Source of the DNA: Candidatus Izemoplasma sp. | GTDB lineage: Bacteria > Bacillota_I > Bacilli_A > Izemoplasmatales > Izemoplasmataceae | Length of the DNA: 64,000 nucleotides | Direction: 5' to 3' | Assembly (NCBI GenBank): GCA_021736205.1 | Contig: JAIPGF010000006.1 | Span: forward strand, 1-64,000 | Translations under genes and position numbers: made by a program | Notes under the pieces: generated by a model | The model's database searches: none | What the model was told of the DNA's origin: nothing | Seen by the model: the letters and a program-made list of their open reading frames with translations, nothing else | Shown: piece after piece, positions 41,659 to 51,432 of the stretch | Layout of the letters: every line of letters begins with the position of its first letter | How positions within the stretch are numbered: position 1 is the stretch's first letter

Positions 41659-43551
41659 ATGGCAATACTTGGTATTATAAGTCTGATTGGATTATTCTTC
41701 TTGTTTTTCTGGCAATTTGGTGATCTTGAACGCCTGAAAAACGGTGGATCACACCCTTTTGAAACAGATTATTATAAAGTGGGGTCTTTTTCCAAAAATA
41801 TGAATGTGACCCCCAAACAAAAAGAGATATTTGACTATGTCTCTAAAGCAAAACATGCTACGCAAGAACAAATCGAGTTCGCGTGTGATTGTACACAAGA
41901 TGATTTAGATGAACTGGTCTACTTAAGTGTACTAGACTACATAATTGTTGATACGCAAGTTGAACAAACAAAAAGCATTGTTAAATCTGTTGTTTCAGTA
42001 TTGGGTATCGCTTTAATTTTTTACTTTGCTAATTATTACTTGTTAGTCAAATTAAACCTGCGATACATCGGTATCATTATCTATATGGCATTATTTGTCA
42101 TTATGACGCTTAATTATGTGTTAAAATCACTGAATAAATCCGCTAAACTTTCATTAAAAGTATTCTCGATCACAACCGGTTTTGTTATCTTTATTATATT
42201 CTTTTATATGATCTTTGGTGGACGTGTTTTCTTACATAGTGATGCCTATTCAAAGTTAATAGATGTTTCAGAAGAAGAATTTGGCACCGATGTTAAAACA
42301 GTCGATGTCAACAATTTACCGATTGTTGACAAAGCGTTTGGTGCTAAGTTAGGATCCCTTAAACTTGGAGAATACCCAGGACTCGGTTCAGAATTTGAAA
42401 TTGGGGAATATTCAGACATTATCTATAACGACCAACAATATTTGGTCGCACCCCTTGAATTTCGCGGGATGTTTAAATGGATTAACAACCGTAAATCAGG
42501 AACACCTGGGTATATATTAGTCAATAAAGTCACCAAAGAAACAACATTAATCAATCTTCAAGCCGCAGAAGGGATAGGAATGATCTACACCCCAAGTGCC
42601 TATTTTAATAGTGATTTAACCCGTCACGCTTATTTAAATGGCATGAACCGTTATAATTTAGAATATACCTTCTTTGAAATTGATGAATCAGGGCATCCAC
42701 ATTACATATTACAATATTCTTTACCAACTATTTTTATTAATGGGGGAAAAGATATCACAAAAATAGCGGTTGTAGATGCCGTAACAGGCGAAATGAATGT
42801 CTATGAACCAGGCAACATACCTGATTGGATTGAAAGTGTGTATCCACCACAACTTCTTTTAGAACAACTTAATTATTGGGGACGCTTGCAAGATGGATTT
42901 TTAAATAGTATCTTCACCCAACGTGATGTCTTGCAAACTTCACGTGGCAAACGTACAATCATGAATGATGGAGAATTATTTTACTTCACTGGCTTAACTA
43001 GTGCTGGTGCAGATGAATCAACCATCGGGTTTGTCTATATGAATACAAGAACAAAAGAGTCAAGACTTTTTAAATTTCCTGGCGCAACCGAACAAGCAGC
43101 CATGAGCAAGGTACTTACCTTGTTACCACAAAATAACATCTCAACCACTTTTCCGATTCCGATTAACGTGAATGAGACACCCACTTACTTCATCGCCATA
43201 AAAGGCGAAGATGGCAGAATATTACGCCATGTCTTTATGAATGTCCGGGAACTCGAGGTGTATGGCATCGCCGAAACGAAAAATCGCGCACATACCGATT
43301 ATCTACTGAGTTTAGGAGCCAATGATTCAGATAGTCTAACAGAAATCACTGGCACAATTACTGATTTAGAAAGTTATGTCTCAGAAAGTAACACTATTTA
43401 TTGGATACAAATTGATAATGATCTATATTATATACTAAATATTTCTACAGTAAATATTGAGGAAATAGAAGTATTTATTTCCAAAGAAATTGGGGATACA
43501 ATCAGTTTCAAAGTACAAGATAAAACGATCATAAAAATTAATCTTGAGTAA
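41659..43551 (+). CDS. Large membrane protein of unknown function
   Basis: 630 aa. One N-terminal TM segment (about 2-16), a soluble section (about 20-110, with a winged-helix-like VTPKQKEIFDYVSKAKHATQ), three TM segments (about 110-130, 135-153 and 165-190) and a long C-terminal domain of about 430 residues, probably outside, with two related-looking halves (VNKVTKETTLINL; MNTRTKESRLFKF) that suggest an internal duplication. No catalytic motif seen. GGTAGGGATT RBS. It ends the engB-epimerase operon, before the valS T-box. Confidence 0.75.
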   Translation: MAILGIISLIGLFFLFFWQFGDLERLKNGGSHPFETDYYKVGSFSKNMNVTPKQKEIFDYVSKAKHATQEQIEFACDCTQDDLDELVYLSVLDYIIVDTQVEQTKSIVKSVVSVLGIALIFYFANYYLLVKLNLRYIGIIIYMALFVIMTLNYVLKSLNKSAKLSLKVFSITTGFVIFIIFFYMIFGGRVFLHSDAYSKLIDVSEEEFGTDVKTVDVNNLPIVDKAFGAKLGSLKLGEYPGLGSEFEIGEYSDIIYNDQQYLVAPLEFRGMFKWINNRKSGTPGYILVNKVTKETTLINLQAAEGIGMIYTPSAYFNSDLTRHAYLNGMNRYNLEYTFFEIDESGHPHYILQYSLPTIFINGGKDITKIAVVDAVTGEMNVYEPGNIPDWIESVYPPQLLLEQLNYWGRLQDGFLNSIFTQRDVLQTSRGKRTIMNDGELFYFTGLTSAGADESTIGFVYMNTRTKESRLFKFPGATEQAAMSKVLTLLPQNNISTTFPIPINVNETPTYFIAIKGEDGRILRHVFMNVRELEVYGIAETKNRAHTDYLLSLGANDSDSLTEITGTITDLESYVSESNTIYWIQIDNDLYYILNISTVNIEEIEVFISKEIGDTISFKVQDKTIIKINLE

Positions 43552-43624
43552 TCTAAACTAAAATATCATTTAAAATGAGTTAACACTTTACAACTTAAAA
43601 ATCCTGTGTTAATATACCAGTAAA

Positions 43625-43847
43625 TACAGTGAACTGGAAGAGTAAATAAATCGTGTTATCCAAAAGAGTTAGCGGTGCTGAAAGCTAATATAACATCTTA
43701 TTGAAGGTAGCCAGGAAGTAGTTATAATGAACTTAAGTAATTATAAACGTGCGCTCGCGTTATGAGACAAAGTGTCTAGGTTAACTAGGAACTAAGGTGG
43801 TACCACGGATTTTACAGTTCGTCCTTTCAACAGGACGAACTTTTTTT
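43625..43847 (+). promoter_or_regulatory. T-box leader of valS
   Basis: The conserved T-box AAGGTGGTACCACGG (43793-43807) is followed by a terminator GTTCGTCCT-TTCAACA-GGACGAAC-T7 (about 43817-43847). Upstream stem I: AGTGAACTGGAAGAGTA (AGUA box) and CCAGG pair around an internal loop holding GTA (43707-43709), a Val codon, as the probable specifier. Uncharged tRNA-Val would pair with the specifier and the T-box and disrupt the terminator, switching valS on. Confidence 0.93.
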
Positions 43848-43863
43848 ATGAGGAGGAAACAAA

Positions 43864-46467
43864 ATGGAAAAACTAAGCAAAAAGTATAATCACAAACAAG
43901 TTGAAGACAAAAAGTATGATTTTTGGCTTGAAGGTGGCTATTTCAAAAGCGGAGACACATCAAAAGACCCCTTTTCGATTGTTATCCCACCCCCAAATGT
44001 TACTGGAAAACTGCATTTAGGACACGCTTGGGATAATACCTTACAAGATATGATTATCAGACGTAAACGTATGCAAGGATATGATGCATTATATTTACCT
44101 GGTATGGATCACGCAGGTATTGCCACACAAGCAAAAGTTGATGCAAAACTACGAGACCAAGGAACGAACCGCTATGAAATCGGACGAGAAAAATTTTTGG
44201 AAGTTGCTTGGGATTGGAAAACTGAATACGCTGATACAATTCGAAAACAATGGCGCGCTCTTGGCATTAGTGTCGATTATGATAAAGAACGATTCACACT
44301 TGATAATGGTCTAAATGACGCTGTTACAGAAGTGTTTGTTAAATTGTATGAAAAAGGACTTATTTACCGTGGAGACCGCATTATTAACTGGGATCCTCAA
44401 GCACAAACAGCACTCAGTAACATCGAAGTTGAACATAAAGAAATTGAAGGTGCATTTTATTACTTTAAATATATGTTAGAAGATGGCGAAGATTTTATTG
44501 AAATCGCAACCACAAGACCCGAAACAATGTATGGGGATACCGCTTTAATGGTTCATCCAGAGGATGAACGCTTTACCAAGTATATTGGTAAGAAAGTGTA
44601 TATACCTGGGACAGACCGCTTAATCCCTGTAATCGTAGATGATTATGTTGATATGGAATTTGGTACAGGAGCTGTAAAAGTCACACCCGCTCATGATCCT
44701 AACGATTTTGAAGTTGGACAACGTCACAACTTAGAGATGCCTTCTTGTATTGAAGATGATGGAACAATGAGCGATTATGCTGGAAAATATACCGGTATGG
44801 ATCGTTTTGAATGCCGTAAGGCGTGTGTGAAAGACCTTAAAGAGATAGGTCTTTGTACAAAAGTTGAAACCTTAAAACACAATGTCGGACACAGCGAACG
44901 TACAGGCGTAATTGTTGAACCACGCTTATCAAAACAATGGTTTGTTAAAATGGACCATTTAAGTAAACAAGCACGAAAAGATTCAACTGTAGAGTTTGTT
45001 CCACCACGCTTTAACGACACATTTAAGCGCTGGATGGAAGGCACATATGATTGGTGTATAAGCCGTCAATTATGGTGGGGACACCGTATACCTGCATGGT
45101 ATAAAGGCGATGAAATATATGTCGGAAAAACCCCGCCTGAAGCGACAGGATGGAAACAAGATAAAGATGTATTAGATACATGGTTTAGTAGTGCCCTTTG
45201 GCCATTTAGTACACTTGGTTGGCCCAATGATTTAGAAGAGGTAGAACGTTATTTTCCTAACGACGTTATGGTAACAGGATATGACATTATCTTCTTCTGG
45301 GTTGCTAGAATGATTTTCCAATCGATTGAATTTACAGGCAAATCACCCTTTAAACACTGTTTAATCCATGGATTAATTCGTGATAGTGATGGACGTAAAA
45401 TGTCTAAATCACTTGGTAACGGGGTTGATCCAATGGATATTAAAGAAGAATATGGTATTGATACATTACGTTATTTTCTAACCACTAACAGTGCTCCAGG
45501 TATGGATTTACGGTTTGAAATAGAAAAAGTTGAAAGTGCGTGGAACTTCATTAATAAGTTGTGGAACATCTCCCGTTTTACCTTGATGAACCTCGGTGAC
45601 TTTTCCTATGATGATATTTCTATCACGATTGAAGATCATCCGCTTGAAGACCGCTATATTTTAGCAAAACTACAAGAAACAATTAAAAACATGGACTACA
45701 ACTATGATAAATTTGAGTTTGGTGAAGCAGCACGTAGTATTCATAACTTTAGTTGGGAAGACTTTGCAAGCTGGTATGTAGAACTTGCTAAACCGGCCCT
45801 TAATTCAAACGATGAAAAACGTATTAACCAAGTTAAATCTGTCTTAAGCACTGTCTTGCTACAGATTGTTAAGCTATTACATCCATTTATGCCGTTTGTT
45901 ACAGAAGAAATCTTTCAAAATATACCGCATAAAGCAGAATCAATCATGATTTCAAACTGGCCGCTAGTGAATGATTCGTGGGATAATGAAACAGATATCG
46001 AACATTTTGAAATTATTAAAGATTTAATAAAAGGTGTTAGAAATATTCGCTCAAAATACAATGTATCGTATAAAAAAGCGATTAATATCGCAATTAAACC
46101 AAAAAACAGTGATATAAAAACTGTTATTGAAGATAATATAGCAATTGTTAAACACTTTTTAAATCCAGAAACATTAACAATTAATCTATCGGTAACGCCG
46201 AGTGATAAAGATGTCACAATTGTTCAATCTGCTTGTGATATGTATATTCCCCTTGGGGCACTCGTAGATTTTGAAGAAGAAAAAGAACGCTTAACTGAGG
46301 AATTAAACCGACTTAAACAAGAAATTGCACGCTGCACGGGAATGCTTAACAACAAAAACTTTGTTGATAAAGCACCTAAAGAAAAAGTTGACTCAGAACG
46401 CGAAAAACTCAAAGACTACAAACAACAATACGCGAACGTTGAGGCGCGTCTTGCAAATTTAGATTAA
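43864..46467 (+). CDS. valS: Valyl-tRNA synthetase
   Basis: 867 aa class I synthetase. HIGH motif as KLHLGHAWD (about residue 45), KMSKS in GRKMSKSLGN (about 519-528), CP1 editing domain (ETMYGDTALMVHPED, about 220-235), C-terminal coiled arm (EEEKERLTEELNRLKQEIAR). Full length. Regulated by the T-box leader. Its TAA overlaps the ATG of folC by one base. Confidence 0.98.
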   Translation: MEKLSKKYNHKQVEDKKYDFWLEGGYFKSGDTSKDPFSIVIPPPNVTGKLHLGHAWDNTLQDMIIRRKRMQGYDALYLPGMDHAGIATQAKVDAKLRDQGTNRYEIGREKFLEVAWDWKTEYADTIRKQWRALGISVDYDKERFTLDNGLNDAVTEVFVKLYEKGLIYRGDRIINWDPQAQTALSNIEVEHKEIEGAFYYFKYMLEDGEDFIEIATTRPETMYGDTALMVHPEDERFTKYIGKKVYIPGTDRLIPVIVDDYVDMEFGTGAVKVTPAHDPNDFEVGQRHNLEMPSCIEDDGTMSDYAGKYTGMDRFECRKACVKDLKEIGLCTKVETLKHNVGHSERTGVIVEPRLSKQWFVKMDHLSKQARKDSTVEFVPPRFNDTFKRWMEGTYDWCISRQLWWGHRIPAWYKGDEIYVGKTPPEATGWKQDKDVLDTWFSSALWPFSTLGWPNDLEEVERYFPNDVMVTGYDIIFFWVARMIFQSIEFTGKSPFKHCLIHGLIRDSDGRKMSKSLGNGVDPMDIKEEYGIDTLRYFLTTNSAPGMDLRFEIEKVESAWNFINKLWNISRFTLMNLGDFSYDDISITIEDHPLEDRYILAKLQETIKNMDYNYDKFEFGEAARSIHNFSWEDFASWYVELAKPALNSNDEKRINQVKSVLSTVLLQIVKLLHPFMPFVTEEIFQNIPHKAESIMISNWPLVNDSWDNETDIEHFEIIKDLIKGVRNIRSKYNVSYKKAINIAIKPKNSDIKTVIEDNIAIVKHFLNPETLTINLSVTPSDKDVTIVQSACDMYIPLGALVDFEEEKERLTEELNRLKQEIARCTGMLNNKNFVDKAPKEKVDSEREKLKDYKQQYANVEARLANLD

Positions 46468-47738
46468 TGTTTAAAACGACTGAAAAAGCCATCCAATGGC
46501 TCGAATCTGTTGAACGTTTTACTGAGAAATTTGACCTTTCAAACATAAAGTTAGCGTGCGAACTACTAGACAACCCACAAGATGACTTACGAATTATTCA
46601 TATCGGAGGCACTAATGGGAAAGGCTCAACCGTAACATTTCTTAAACAAATTTTGCTGGCAGATGGGCAAGATGTCGGGACATTTATTAGTCCTTATGTC
46701 ACCCGTTTTCATGAACGCATACAAATCAACGGACAAGACATTAGTGATGCAGATTTATTATTTTATATTAATAAAGTATATAAACTATATCATAAGATTT
46801 TAAAGAAATATAATAAAGGTATCAGCTATTTTGAACTACTAACCGTCATGAGTTTTCTTTACTTTAAAGAAAAGGAACCTGATTTTGTCGTGTATGAAGT
46901 AGGGCTAGGTGGCACACTCGATGCGACGAACATTGTTAATCCTGTTATCACAGGGATTACAAGTATTGGCTATGATCATATGAAAGTACTCGGGGATTCA
47001 CTTGAGGAAATTGCGCAAAACAAATTAGGTATTGCTAAACCCCATATTCCCCTTGTAACAACGGTCTTTAACGAATCATTAAAACCATTGTTTGAAAAAA
47101 CGACACACAAAGCACAAGCAGATCTGATCTGGCTTGATAAAAAAGAAATCTTAGAATCAACGTCTGACTCAAAAGAATTTTTTTATAAAGATGAGATGTA
47201 TACCATATCGTTACTTGGACGTCATCAACACCATAACGCCGCCTGTGCTATTGAGATTATTCAAACATTAAACAGACTAGAAATCACCAACATTAACACC
47301 GAAACAATAAAACAAGGGCTAAAAGAAACCAAGTGGGCGGGACGTCTTGAACCAATCACACCTCAAATTATATTAGATGGGGCACACAACATTGATGCGA
47401 TGAAACAACTGAAAAACACAATTAATAAATTGTATACGAACAAAAATATACATGTCATCTTCACAGCGATGAAGGATAAAGACTATCCAGAAATGATTTC
47501 TATTATAGAATCGTTTGCTGACATAATCACGTTTACAGAATTCCCTTATCCACGTTGTGCCAAGGCAAAGGACCTATATGACACATCTGTTGTAGAGGAC
47601 AAACATATGAATGAAAACTCATATGATATTATCGATAACTTGCACCTTGGTAAGGACACTATTTACCTGTTTACTGGATCCCTTTATTTTATAAGTTATG
47701 TTAGAAACTATGTTTTACAAAAAGGCCTTCAGCAATAA
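46467..47738 (+). CDS. folC: Folylpolyglutamate synthase/dihydrofolate synthase
   Basis: 423 aa. Mur-ligase-like ATP enzyme adding glutamate to folates. P-loop HIGGTNGKGSTV (about 46-57), YVTRFHERIQING omega-loop, YEVGLGGTLDATN, GRHQHHNA, and WAGRLEPI...LDGAHNID. Overlaps valS by 1 nt (TAATG), as in many Firmicutes valS-folC operons. Terminated by the hairpin at its 3' end. Confidence 0.96.
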   Translation: MFKTTEKAIQWLESVERFTEKFDLSNIKLACELLDNPQDDLRIIHIGGTNGKGSTVTFLKQILLADGQDVGTFISPYVTRFHERIQINGQDISDADLLFYINKVYKLYHKILKKYNKGISYFELLTVMSFLYFKEKEPDFVVYEVGLGGTLDATNIVNPVITGITSIGYDHMKVLGDSLEEIAQNKLGIAKPHIPLVTTVFNESLKPLFEKTTHKAQADLIWLDKKEILESTSDSKEFFYKDEMYTISLLGRHQHHNAACAIEIIQTLNRLEITNINTETIKQGLKETKWAGRLEPITPQIILDGAHNIDAMKQLKNTINKLYTNKNIHVIFTAMKDKDYPEMISIIESFADIITFTEFPYPRCAKAKDLYDTSVVEDKHMNENSYDIIDNLHLGKDTIYLFTGSLYFISYVRNYVLQKGLQQ

Positions 47739-47753
47739 AAGGCCTTTTTTTAT
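47719..47753 (+). terminator. Terminator of valS-folC
   Basis: AAAAAGGCCTT...AAGGCC-T7; the stem overlaps the last folC codons. Confidence 0.85.
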
Positions 47754-47807
47754 TAAGTAAAACTGTATGTCTATCATTATTATATAATGAATGGAGTGAT
47801 ACATACG

Positions 47808-48485
47808 ATGCTTAAAATTAAAGAAATACCCAAACAAGAACGACCTAGAGAACGGTTTTTAACCTATCCGATTGAAACAATCCAAACACACGAACTTATT
47901 GCTATTATACTACGTACAGGTTCACGTTCAGAAAGTGTCATTGATTTAGCTAAACGACTTTTATATGACCATGCCTCTTTAAAAGATTTAAGCCAACAAC
48001 CTATTAGTGATTTAACTAAGATAAAAGGAATTGGTAAATCAAAGGCAATTCAACTACTTGCAGCATTTGAACTCGGCATCCGTCTAGAAACAGAAGATTT
48101 TAAAACGGATAAAAAACTATTATCTCCCAAAGACATCTTTCACTTTTTAAAAAACCAACTGGAATTTAAGATGCAAGAACACTTTATTGTTCTATATTTA
48201 AATACCAAAGGTGGACTCATCAAAAAGAAGACACTGTTTATCGGGAGCCTCAATCAATCACTTGTGCATCCACGTGAAATCTTTAAACATGCCGTTTTAA
48301 CTAGCTCAGCGAGTCTTATCTTAGTCCATAATCATCCGAGTGGTGATCCCACCCCCTCAACAAATGACATCGATATTACTAAACTGATTAAGAAAAATGC
48401 TGATATGATGAATATTAAATTATTAGATCATGTTATTATAGGGCGTAACCGCTTTGTCTCGTTTAAAGAAAAAGGCTTATTATAA
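47808..48485 (+). CDS. radC: RadC-family JAB-domain protein
   Basis: 225 aa from ATG 47808 (GGAGTGAT RBS). Helix-hairpin-helix region (LTKIKGIGKSKAIQLLAAFE, about 65-84) and JAMM metal motif LVHNHPSGDPTPSTND (about 172-187: HxHx7-10 D type). The PRERF start is typical (KEIPKQERPRERF). Named for DNA repair in old work, but its function is unsettled. Single gene. Confidence 0.93.
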   Translation: MLKIKEIPKQERPRERFLTYPIETIQTHELIAIILRTGSRSESVIDLAKRLLYDHASLKDLSQQPISDLTKIKGIGKSKAIQLLAAFELGIRLETEDFKTDKKLLSPKDIFHFLKNQLEFKMQEHFIVLYLNTKGGLIKKKTLFIGSLNQSLVHPREIFKHAVLTSSASLILVHNHPSGDPTPSTNDIDITKLIKKNADMMNIKLLDHVIIGRNRFVSFKEKGLL

Positions 48486-48488
48486 CAA

Positions 48489-48512
48489 AATCCAACCATT
48501 ATTGGTTGGATT
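48489..48512. terminator. Bidirectional terminator radC / 48516 gene
   Basis: AATCCAACCATTATTGGTTGGATT, an almost perfect palindrome between convergent genes. Confidence 0.8.
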
Positions 48513-48515
48513 AAC

Positions 48516-49151
48516 TTATTTTTGTAGTTGCTGTTCTTTATATTTTTTTAATGTACCAAATTTCAATTTTTCTTCTCGACTTTTAATAATACGTCTTAAC
48601 TGTCTTGTATATTGCAGGATACCAAAGGTAATTCCACCAAAGATAACGGTCGAAAACAACAGCGTTTTTAATTCTTTTGATTTATCGGTATTACGCATCA
48701 CCAGCTCTAAATCAGTAAATGATGCATCGACACTTGTATAGACATCATACTTATCATCTTCTGCAAAAGTAATGCTAAATAATTGATGATATCCTCCTGC
48801 TGAAACATCGTTTGGTAATTTCGTGATTTCATACTGATGCGGTTTTTCTGTAAAACCAGAAAATCGTATAACTAAGTAATGTTCCTCGTCATTATCAATG
48901 AATCGTAAGAATATATTACCCGATTGTTCATAAAAATGATATTTATCGACCTCGTAATAATTAGCCATTAAAACAACTTCTTCAGATTTATCAAAGGTTG
49001 TCACATATTCTTCTTCAACGGGGATGGTAATGGTGTCTTTAGTGAGTAAGATAATTTGTGATATTGTAATATATAAAAATCCTAACACGGCGGCTAAAAA
49101 CAACACCCCTGGGATGATGAAACGTTTTTTAGATGGAATTATACTTTTCAT
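48516..49151 (-). CDS. Two-TM membrane protein, unknown
   Basis: 211 aa; start at the ATG after GCAGGAGCTGATAC. TM segment near the N-terminus (about 11-33), an extracellular beta-rich region (about 40-165) and a second TM (about 168-190) followed by a basic Lys/Arg tail (RRIIKSREEKLKFGTLKKY). No motif recognised. Divergent from rplU. Confidence 0.65.
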   Translation of the reverse strand: MKSIIPSKKRFIIPGVLFLAAVLGFLYITISQIILLTKDTITIPVEEEYVTTFDKSEEVVLMANYYEVDKYHFYEQSGNIFLRFIDNDEEHYLVIRFSGFTEKPHQYEITKLPNDVSAGGYHQLFSITFAEDDKYDVYTSVDASFTDLELVMRNTDKSKELKTLLFSTVIFGGITFGILQYTRQLRRIIKSREEKLKFGTLKKYKEQQLQK

Positions 49152-49309
49152 TGTATCAGCTCCTGCGACCATATTATATCATTTTTAAAAAAAGTTGTGT
49201 ATCTTTTTCTTGAATTATAATAAATCTTATGTATAATGGATAAGGATTGTGCTCATATTCAGTGAAAGCAATTGACAAAATCACTTTAATTTGTTATTAT
49301 TTTTACGCT

Positions 49310-49390
49310 GAATAAAAGCATACCGCACAGAAAAGGTTTTAAAGCAGAAATGCACCTTAATGGCGAGTCTTAAAAATGAGGAGGTGCTTT
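49310..49390 (+). promoter_or_regulatory. Ribosomal protein L21 leader
   Basis: The leader ends with GCACCTTAATGGCGAG...GAGGAGGTGC, where AGCACCTC-type pairing would hide the rplU RBS. Position and motif resemble the Firmicutes L21 leader, thought to be an autoregulatory RNA. Recognition from memory of the motif, not by covariance search. Confidence 0.65.
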
Positions 49391-49699
49391 ATGTACGCAG
49401 TTATTGAAACAGGTGGAAAACAAGTAAAAGTGTCAGAAGGTAGCGAAATTTATGTAGAAAAACTACCAGGAGACAAAGGAGATACAGTTTCTTTTGACAA
49501 CGTGCTTATGGTTGGTGGAGAGTCGACAAAAATCGGAAATCCATATGTTGATGGTGCGAGTGTTGAAGCGACAATCGATAAACACGGTAAACAAAAGAAA
49601 ATTATTGTATTTAAATACAAAGCAAAAAAGAAATATAGACGTAAACAAGGACATAGACAACCATACACTAAATTAACAATCAATAAAATAAATGGTTAG
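49391..49699 (+). CDS. rplU: 50S ribosomal protein L21
   Basis: 102 aa, [20 protein letters not shown] start, [13 protein letters not shown]-type end ([18 protein letters not shown]). RBS GAGGAGGTGC. Binds 23S rRNA. rpmA follows after 25 nt. The Prp protease gene normally lying between them in Firmicutes is missing here. Confidence 0.98.
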   Translation: MYAVIETGGKQVKVSEGSEIYVEKLPGDKGDTVSFDNVLMVGGESTKIGNPYVDGASVEATIDKHGKQKKIIVFKYKAKKKYRRKQGHRQPYTKLTINKING

Positions 49700-49724
49700 A
49701 ATTTAAGAAAAAGAGGTGACTAAA

Positions 49725-50009
49725 ATGTTATTAGATGTAAGAATTCAACAATTCATGGCTTCTAAAAAAGGTGTTGGATCGACTAAAAATGGTCGTGATT
49801 CTGAATCAAAACGCCTAGGAGCTAAATTAGGTGACGGTCAGTTCTGTACTGCTGGTTCTATCATTTATCGCCAACGAGGAACGAAAGTTCATCCTGGAAA
49901 TAATGTCGGAAGAGGCGGAGACGATACGTTATTTAGTAAAATCGATGGAGTTGTAAAATACGAGCGCATCGGTAAGCACAGAAAACAAGCTTCAGTTTAC
50001 CCTGAATAA
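49725..50009 (+). CDS. rpmA: 50S ribosomal protein L27 with cleavable-type N-terminal extension
   Basis: 94 aa; ATG after AAGAGGTGAC. Residues 1-12 ([12 protein letters not shown]) form an extension before the conserved [20 protein letters not shown]. In Firmicutes such an extension is removed by the Prp protease at an FF-A type site; here the site reads QFM-A. Without removal the L27 tail could not reach the peptidyl transferase centre. prp (ysxB) is not between rplU and rpmA and I find no candidate in the window. Confidence 0.97.
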   Translation: MLLDVRIQQFMASKKGVGSTKNGRDSESKRLGAKLGDGQFCTAGSIIYRQRGTKVHPGNNVGRGGDDTLFSKIDGVVKYERIGKHRKQASVYPE

Positions 50010-50087
50010 ATATCATGGCAAATCACATTGTGGTTTGCCATTTTAATTGAAACCAATTATAATAGAAAGCAGAAAGCGGGTGACATT

Positions 50088-50606
50088 GTGTTAGTAAAAG
50101 CCAACCTACATGATTTAAACGAGATAGATTACTTAGCTGTTAAAGTCATAAAAGACATGCAACAAGCTAATATTCCACAATGGACACTCAGTTATCCAAG
50201 AAGAGATCACTACAAAAAAGATATTATGAAAAATAGATGTTATATTTATAAAGAATTTGATCGTATTCTTGGTGTTATCACAGTTCAAGCTGAAGATGAC
50301 CCCCCTTATAAAACAATTGATACATGGTTAAGCCATAATAGTTTAGTTATTCACCGCTTAATTGTGCATCCTAAACACCAACGAAAAGGAATCGCAAAAA
50401 AACTTCTTTTTTATGCGTTTTATTTGGGAGAATCAACTGGGTATGATTCAATTAAAATTGACACGCACCCAGATAACTATAAAATGGAGCGTTTTCTTGT
50501 AAAACTCGGATTTAAAAGTGTTGGCTATCTCAAGACAATCAACCGTGACGCATATGAAAAACTATTGGAGGAAACAAATGAAACTACTCGTTCTATGGAA
50601 AAGTGA
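50088..50606 (+). CDS. GNAT-family acetyltransferase
   Basis: 172 aa starting with GTG after GCGGGTGAC. Acetyl-CoA-binding motif A: LVIHRLIVHPKHQRKGIAKKLLFYA (about residue 94 onward, Q/RxxGxG/A as HQRKGIA). Substrate unknown. Overlaps the next gene by 29 nt. The stretch before it holds a TATAAT box (50057-50062) and the GGCAAA...TTTGCC hairpin (50018-50040) that may end rpmA. Confidence 0.88.
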   Translation: MLVKANLHDLNEIDYLAVKVIKDMQQANIPQWTLSYPRRDHYKKDIMKNRCYIYKEFDRILGVITVQAEDDPPYKTIDTWLSHNSLVIHRLIVHPKHQRKGIAKKLLFYAFYLGESTGYDSIKIDTHPDNYKMERFLVKLGFKSVGYLKTINRDAYEKLLEETNETTRSMEK

Positions 50607-50910
50607 CTCAGACATTGATATTCATAATTTAATCATTCCATATACACGCAATGCCAAGAAACACCATTGGTTTGATGATGTGGAATTATTAATTTGGGGA
50701 AAAAGCCAAAAGCGAGCTGTTGAATCAACCATACAAGAAACACTCAAAACACTCATGCAAGAAGGTATTTCAATTTATGCTTGTAAAATGTGTGCTGATG
50801 ACTTAGACGTAACACCATCCCTTGAGGCAATCGGTGTTACTGTTAAGTATACAGGTGAGTTTCTCACAAATCGCTTAAAAGATTCTAATTGCAAGGTGAT
50901 TACACTCTAA
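50578..50910 (+). CDS. DsrE-like small protein
   Basis: 110 aa; ATG at 50578 after TTGGAGGAAAC, inside the end of the GNAT gene. MKLLVLWKSDSDIDIHNLII start, LLIWGKSQKRAVES, MQEGISIYACKMCADDLDV and LEAIGVTVKYTG. The latter part (short Cys motif, then xLGVEVxYxGE) resembles the DsrE/DsrF-like sulfur-relay fold. Function unknown. Stop codon overlaps the ATG of the next gene (TAATG). Confidence 0.65.
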   Translation: MKLLVLWKSDSDIDIHNLIIPYTRNAKKHHWFDDVELLIWGKSQKRAVESTIQETLKTLMQEGISIYACKMCADDLDVTPSLEAIGVTVKYTGEFLTNRLKDSNCKVITL

Positions 50911-51431
50911 TGAAGAAAGTAGTAATACTCGGTCCTAGCGGAACAGGAAAGACAACCTTGGCTAGACGATTTCACAGAAAATTTAACATTCCAATGATTC
51001 ATCTAGATTCAATCTACTGGCAGAAAAATTGGAATCATTTAAGCAAACCTAAATTCGATGCATTCATTCGCATGTTTTTAAAAAAGAATCCTGCTTGGGT
51101 AATAGATGGTAATTACTCAAATCATCCGCACCTTAAATACCGTCTTAAACTAGCAACTACTATCATCTTTCTTGATTATGGAACAAAACAAGCGCTTAAA
51201 GGCATTCATGAACGTGCAGAAAGATTTAAACACATTTCACGCCCTGATATGGCTAAAGGCTGTATTGAGGAAATTGATCAAGAATTTTTACAATTTGTCG
51301 CGTTTTATGAAAAACGTGCAAAACGACTTAAAGCAATTATTAGTCGTTATAAATCAACCAAGGACGTTAAAATATTCAAAAGTAGAAAAGCCCTCTATGA
51401 GTGGTTTAACGCACTTAAATCGGAGGAATAA
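50910..51431 (+). CDS. P-loop kinase-like protein (adenylate kinase/FlaR type)
   Basis: 173 aa. Walker A LGPSGTGKTTLARR (about 7-20), HLDSIYWQKNW (substrate-binding region typical of 'topology modulation' FlaR-like proteins), PAWVIDGNYS and lid Arg residues (ERAERFKHISRP). Small nucleotide or metabolite kinase of unknown substrate. Start overlaps the upstream stop by one base; Obg follows 1 nt after its stop. Confidence 0.8.
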   Translation: MKKVVILGPSGTGKTTLARRFHRKFNIPMIHLDSIYWQKNWNHLSKPKFDAFIRMFLKKNPAWVIDGNYSNHPHLKYRLKLATTIIFLDYGTKQALKGIHERAERFKHISRPDMAKGCIEEIDQEFLQFVAFYEKRAKRLKAIISRYKSTKDVKIFKSRKALYEWFNALKSEE

Positions 51432-51432
51432 T

